Assembly: GCA_005406025.1 (NCBI GenBank)
Contig: BGZK01000077.1
Coordinates: 310,001-374,000 of the forward strand
Direction: 5' to 3'
Length of the DNA: 64,000 nt
Source of the DNA: Eumeta japonica
Taxonomy: Eukaryota > Arthropoda > Insecta > Lepidoptera > Psychidae
Program-made: the position numbers and the translations under genes
Notes under the pieces: model-generated
Told to the model about the DNA's origin: nothing
Seen by the model: the letters and a program-made list of their open reading frames with translations, nothing else
The model's database searches: none
Shown here: positions 59,801 to 64,000 of the stretch, piece by piece
Numbering within the stretch: position 1 is the stretch's first letter
Layout of the letters: each line of letters begins with the position of its first letter

Positions 59801-62800
59801 TAGATTCATGATTTATATTTTGAAACAGAGGAGTAACCAACATTTGTCTAAGAAATTCGAGACATCTTCGTCAACACATAGGACAAAACATTTAAGTCGC
59901 AATTGACGGTGTATGCTCATATTCCAAGCTCATGGATGCTGGTATGTCTCATGGTTCTATACTGCCTCCTACCCTTTTCATTCTGCATACCAACAATTTA
60001 CTGAAAATCGATAATGTTCATTGCTAATTTGATGACAGTACTGTGTACGCCCTATACTCTAGCTACACTAATATTTCTCAGAACCACATTGATGAGTATT
60101 TGGGGCTAATAACAACTGTTGTCACAAACGCAATAACAACATTCAGAACTGATGACTTCACATGTTCTCCGACGCAAGAATAGATTTGATCTGAGTTAAG
60201 TTTCTAACCTCGTGTTTCAATTTAAAAACTCATTGCTCAGTTCACCTGTTATCAGCATTAGAATCTCTGGTGCGTAGGCGACGCTCCGTTCTACATATCG
60301 ATCTTTTTTTCAATAATAAACTAATTTTCAGCCGACATCAAATGGATATCACATGACGTACAGTTGAACAGTTTTTGACGTGGTAACATCCTATAAATCG
60401 ATGAACGCCGGTTGCACACATGAAAAAGCATGATTCATTCCGCTTGAACCGAGCGTGCATGCAAGAGCGTGGAACAAACGATAGAAAGGCACGATCGGCC
60501 TAAGAGTTCGGCTTGTGACGCATCTATCTCTCTTCCACTCCATCGGCCAATGGAGATATATCATATCCATCATAATATCATCATGAGATACAAAAATACT
60601 ACAATTATTTTGTACCTCATGATGATACAAAATAATTATCATTACTAGATGATACAAAATAATGATATTCAGTAATAATAATTCAATTCAATTTATAAAA
60701 GTATGCAATTTTTCATCAATGTTTTCTTACGGCGTTATCACATAAAATTATCGCCCATAAACCGACTTTACAGATAACCAAATTTTTATTGATTGATTCA
60801 ACAAAAATAAAATTTATTTGTTTTGTTTGTTATTGGGTTGTGTAACTTTGTACATGTACTTATTCAATACTTTGTTTGTTTGACCTAAGGGAATCCTAAA
60901 ATATTATTTTTGCAACACAACCATTTCCACTTTTTTTTGTAGACACCTAGAATATATTTGTATCACAGGTCATAGCACATACTAGAATAATACCAGAGCA
61001 ATTAAAATAATCAACGAGATTTGTTATTATATGATGCAGTTTTTATCTGACTTGTTTTCCCTGGTGAGCGTTTGGTCAGCAGACTGGTCGGCTGTTCGAC
61101 GATTGCCCGACAGGTCGCGACCGCCGCTGCCCGTGTATGTGAACTCGAAACCCTCGTCCATGTCGTCTTCATATCCTCCTGTAAATACAACATGAATATT
61201 GACTATATATCACTTGCAGACTTACATATTACACTTTTAAGACTATAAGTAACACAAAGACTTTAATTTCCTAATAGGAAAAATTAAGAAATTCATTTGT
61301 ACAGGTTTTTGTTAAAATTTCAAATATGTGAAAGACTTGAAGAAAAAAGTTTTCTCAAGTTACGAAAAAAACTAAAATTAGTCTGATGAATTCACTAGTA
61401 CCTTATATTTTATTCTGTAAATTAAAAAAATACAAGGTACCTTTTGCTCTTAAAGTGTAGGCAGTCGGTGGGTACAATCTTAAAGAACATAGTTCATAAA
61501 CATAATTCGTAAGAAGATGAGACAGATAATGTATGGACAATGTGTAAAATATTATGAGTTACATTTAAGAATTATATCTATACTTTAAATATGTCAATTT
61601 TTTTTCAATGGATATTTCTGTTCTATAAATGGAACAAATGACATAATTTATCATATATTATTTCTCAGAATAATTAGATTTTGCTATATTATAATAAAAT
61701 TTAGAACATAAGAACAAAAAAAATGGACTACAGTGGCTCAATGATTAAGAGTATTAATTTTGAACTTGAAGGCAACGACTTCGATCCTGACAATGCACGA
61801 ATTAACTAATGGATTTTAACTTAAGTCAAAAAAAAAAAAACATTGTGCTTCGAAGAGGACTTTAAGCCGTTGGTCCCGGACACTGTCATCACAATAAAAA
61901 GGCTCCAAACCACACTGGGCCTGGGCCACTATAGTAGACTTAAGGTCCAATCCCTTCACTCTATAATCAATTATATACTATATCTAAAATAATCCTGATA
62001 CAATATAATGCAAAATTTAAATCCTAAAAAACATATACACCTTTAATTTACATATTTTTCAAGATAAATGATTAATGGTGAAAAATTTTAATTGTTAAAT
62101 TAATTAGCTTCATAGCTATTAAAGTAGAGACCTATTGTATTATTTGTATTATACTTTAACAGGTCAGTTAGGAAATAATTCAACTTCAAAAAGTTTCGTG
62201 GTTGAAATCCTGTGATAATTCTTTTTATTTTTGTTAATTTTTTCACATTTATTTTTTTGTTTATTACTTGCTTTTAATACTTTCATTTAATTAGTTACTT
62301 TAAATACAATGGCAGCAAAGTAGCAATTTGTTTTATTTTTTCACAGTCCGAAAGTTCTCCAACAGATGCATAGAAAAATACAGCATTGTTTTGACAATGA
62401 CAGTGTTATTTCTTTGGTTTGAGGGTGTTTGAGGTTACACCAAGAAAATCAATAGTCTGCTTAATTATTGTTAAAATATGTGTCTTTTAAGCCAACATAT
62501 CCACTTAAAGATGCCTAAACTACCACTAAAAAAAACGTTTATAAATAATCTAACTCCACAAAGCCGCGATTCGCCTCAAGAATTCCTTGAAATAATTACT
62601 TAAAATAAAGTGTTGATTTACATGCACATCAGTCATTATTATGCACAAACCCTAATTTGACTCACACATTTCTGATGTAATAGACAGAACATTCTTACTT
62701 AATGCTTTATTGTCTTTTAGGGTTCCATACCCAAAGGATGCTAGTGGAATGCTATTAATAAGCCTTTGGTGTCCGTCTATCCGTCACAGGGCTATAACGT

Positions 62801-63755
62801 TTGAACGGTAATAGGCAGACACTCAGATTTTCAAAGAATATGTATTACTATGGCCGCATAGTAATACATACTCTTTGTATGTATTACTATTACAAATAAT
62901 AAAATAAAATAATTGTTGCAATTATAAACTTCTTTGTAATTACTAATCTGACCGTGACCTATGTCGGTGTATGAGGCAATTTTCCAATGGCAAAGTTAAG
63001 TTTGTCCCTCATACAAGAAACATGATTATAGGTATTTATTGTGTTCAATCTTGTATGATGGTACCCTTTGTGTGTGAATCCGACTCTCACTTGGCTTTTT
63101 TTTTAATTTTTTTACTTAGTTATTTAAATACAAAAATGACAGAGAAATGGAAATTTCTATCACCATTTCTCTAGCTCGTCACCCAGGTACTAATGTGTTA
63201 ATATGAGCTTAAAATATATTTATGGTCCAGGTTATTATTCATTTTTTAGTTATTTTTAAGTATTAATTTTATAAAAATATATTGTATGAAAATGAGCAAA
63301 ACTCATATAATTATAATGGATGGTAATGTGGGTACTGATGCAGCTAAAAGACCTGTCATTAAAAAAAAACAATTAAAATTTATTTCTTTAAGTGATGGAT
63401 TTGCTTCGCCTCCCAAAACCTGTTACTCAACCATAGACCGTTGCAGAGCTGCATCTCCTAGATCCTTAGACCTCATTATCATATCTCCGCAATGTTAATA
63501 AAAAATACTTTGTGTAACTCGCAGGGCGTACTAACGCCCACATAGATGGATGCACTTACTTCCTTTATATGACCATCTCCTTTCTCGTGGCAAATCAAAA
63601 TCTCACTATACTTGTTGTACAATACATTATTCCTTTGTCTATCAAATACATCCTGAAAGAAATAACTCACCAGAAAGGACTATACTGTAAGCACCTTCAA
63701 CATCGCGCCCATGGATCCCAGAAACTGGAGGTCTGTGCACACCTGATTCTGATAG
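53846..63755 (-). CDS. UHRF1: UHRF1 homolog, 3' portion (SRA + RING), frameshifted
   Basis: E3 ubiquitin ligase that reads hemimethylated CpG and recruits DNMT1. Eight minus-strand exons, 5' to 3': 63755-63671, 61178-61052, 58521-58372, 58262-58124, 57493-57286, 55062-54881, 54265-54167, 53996-53846. All GT-AG, with phases matching throughout. The first four encode the SRA/YDG domain: [40 protein letters not shown] (base-flipping NKR-like finger), [11 protein letters not shown] and [19 protein letters not shown]. Exons 5-6 encode [15 protein letters not shown] and a Ser/Lys-rich linker. The last two encode the RING: CIIC, CQH, CLTC, then CPYC. An extra base in the A-run at 53976-53979 shifts the frame between CLTC and CPYC, giving a stop at 53957-53955; without it the frame runs to the stop at 53848-53846. 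The ubiquitin-like, Tudor and PHD exons lie beyond 64000. Confidence 0.93.
54415..54450. repeat. Hairpin, 17-nt arms, 2-nt loop
   Basis: GAAACCTCTCTTAATTT, loop CT, complement with one mismatch; lies in a UHRF1 intron. Confidence 0.8.
55063..57285 (-). other. UHRF1 intron with SINE-like repeat
   Basis: 2.2-kb intron between the linker exons. 55420-55620 resembles the repeat at 16200-16430, including the shared end 'cttcaatctgaaat'. Nothing else is recognised. Confidence 0.45.
57634..57661. repeat. Perfect hairpin, 11-nt arms, 6-nt loop
   Basis: TTGTTACCCAT, loop CAATAA, exact complement, in a UHRF1 intron. Confidence 0.7.
58731..59581. mobile_element. MITE with GGAATCGATCATGC ends, copy 2
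   Basis: About 850 bp inside the UHRF1 intron. The left end TGGAATCGATCATGCATCTT runs on to 'aggacaactttgccaaag'. The right end is the complement over about 70 bp (…TTTAGCAAAGTTGTTTTAAA… to …GCATGATTGATTCCA) with a few mismatches. The interior has two CpG-rich patches (58890-58925 and 59320-59350). Same family as 46992-47349. No ORF is accepted. Confidence 0.75.
59900..60350 (+). pseudogene. LINE reverse-transcriptase fragment
   Basis: The plus frame reads [20 protein letters not shown] and then [12 protein letters not shown]. This matches the AGVPQGSVLSPTLFLLHIND … YADDST blocks of insect CR1/Daphne-like reverse transcriptases, with a degraded catalytic motif (FDD for YADD) and stops. No other LINE part is contiguous. 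Confidence 0.65.
60577..60626. repeat. Hairpin, 19-nt arms, 12-nt loop
   Basis: ATCATCATGAGATACAAAA pairs with TTTTGTACCTCATGATGAT, one mismatch. 'GATACAAAATAAT' then repeats twice more to 60665. Confidence 0.75.
61726..61965 (+). repeat. tRNA-derived SINE
   Basis: TGGCTCAATGATTAAGAG near 61734 resembles a tRNA/pol III A box and CGACTTCGATCCTGA near 61776 a B box, about 40 bp apart. A GC-richer tail with CTGGGCCTGGGCC follows. It sits in the UHRF1 intron, opposite in sense to the gene. Confidence 0.6.
62716..62832 (+). repeat. RTE-like LINE tail fragment
   Basis: 'tagggttccatacccaaagg' followed by 'ggtgtccgtctatccgtcac', 'agggctataacg' and 'tttgaacgg', the same tail vocabulary as at 61-165 but in the opposite orientation. 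Confidence 0.55.
62833..62876. repeat. Hairpin, 20-nt arms, 4-nt loop
   Basis: AAAGAATATGTATTACTATG, loop GCCG, complement with one mismatch. Confidence 0.85.
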
Positions 63756-64000
63756 CTATAAAATGAAAAATATTAGTTAATGTACCTAATTAATTTTCAC
63801 ATGATCAGATTTGTTCATAATTAATAGAATAACAATTACATATGCCACTATAAATATTAAACACTAATCAAGATATAAATTAATCTACAATGTTAATTTA
63901 ATGCTTATTACACGAACATGGTAATCATGTACATTATATGCTCTTTGTTTACTCGATTTAGAACACAATGAGTATTTTTTTAAATCATTATAAAATCTAC
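63756..64000. other. UHRF1 intron running off the window
   Basis: AT-rich. No further upstream SRA or PHD exon was recognised before the edge. Confidence 0.5.

Overview
The window is eukaryotic nuclear DNA from an insect, most likely a moth or butterfly. The evidence is AT-rich DNA, spliced genes with short GT-AG introns, a ZAD-type zinc-finger gene (an insect class), cecropia-type mariner, Jockey-type LINEs and 3' tails that resemble common lepidopteran RTE elements. The species cannot be fixed from sequence alone. No prokaryotic genes, CRISPR arrays or complete autonomous elements were seen.

Layout, left to right. 1-2.7 kb: old repeats, including a 558-bp fold-back element. 2.7-3.5 kb (+): FKBP2-like ER prolyl isomerase, two exons. 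4.1-5.5 kb: a MADF-domain gene (+) beside a decayed PIF/Harbinger transposase end (-). 6.8-10.2 kb: a 5'-truncated Jockey-type LINE (-) with a 10-bp target duplication, next to a 473-bp repeat. 12.4-24.3 kb (+): a ten-exon NXF/TAP-family mRNA export factor; its 6-kb intron 7 holds a mariner and a dead LINE. 24.3-36 kb: no recognised host gene, but several non-autonomous elements, including a second, almost identical copy of the 473-bp repeat and a 1.2-kb element with TTA target duplications. 36.0-39.5 kb (+): TAF12. 42.0-43.7 kb (-): a single-exon ZAD/C2H2 zinc-finger gene. 44-53.8 kb: intergenic repeats and one unrecognised small ORF. 53.8-63.8 kb (-): the 3' part of a UHRF1 homolog (SRA and RING domains); its 5' exons lie beyond the right edge.

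The host genes share no pathway. FKBP2 works in the ER, NXF in RNA export or an RNA-linked silencing branch, TAF12 in TFIID/SAGA, the zinc-finger protein probably in transcription, and UHRF1 in reading hemimethylated DNA. NXF and UHRF1 are the most notable. The NXF protein looks like a diverged paralog. The UHRF1 RING exon carries an apparent one-base insertion that ends the protein before the last zinc-binding cysteine pair.

The strongest structural theme is transposons plus many short, nearly perfect hairpins with 2-7-nt spacers, concentrated in and after the TAF12 gene. Exon boundaries were read by eye from GT-AG sites, reading phase and family similarity. All family assignments rest on recognised motifs, not on a search.
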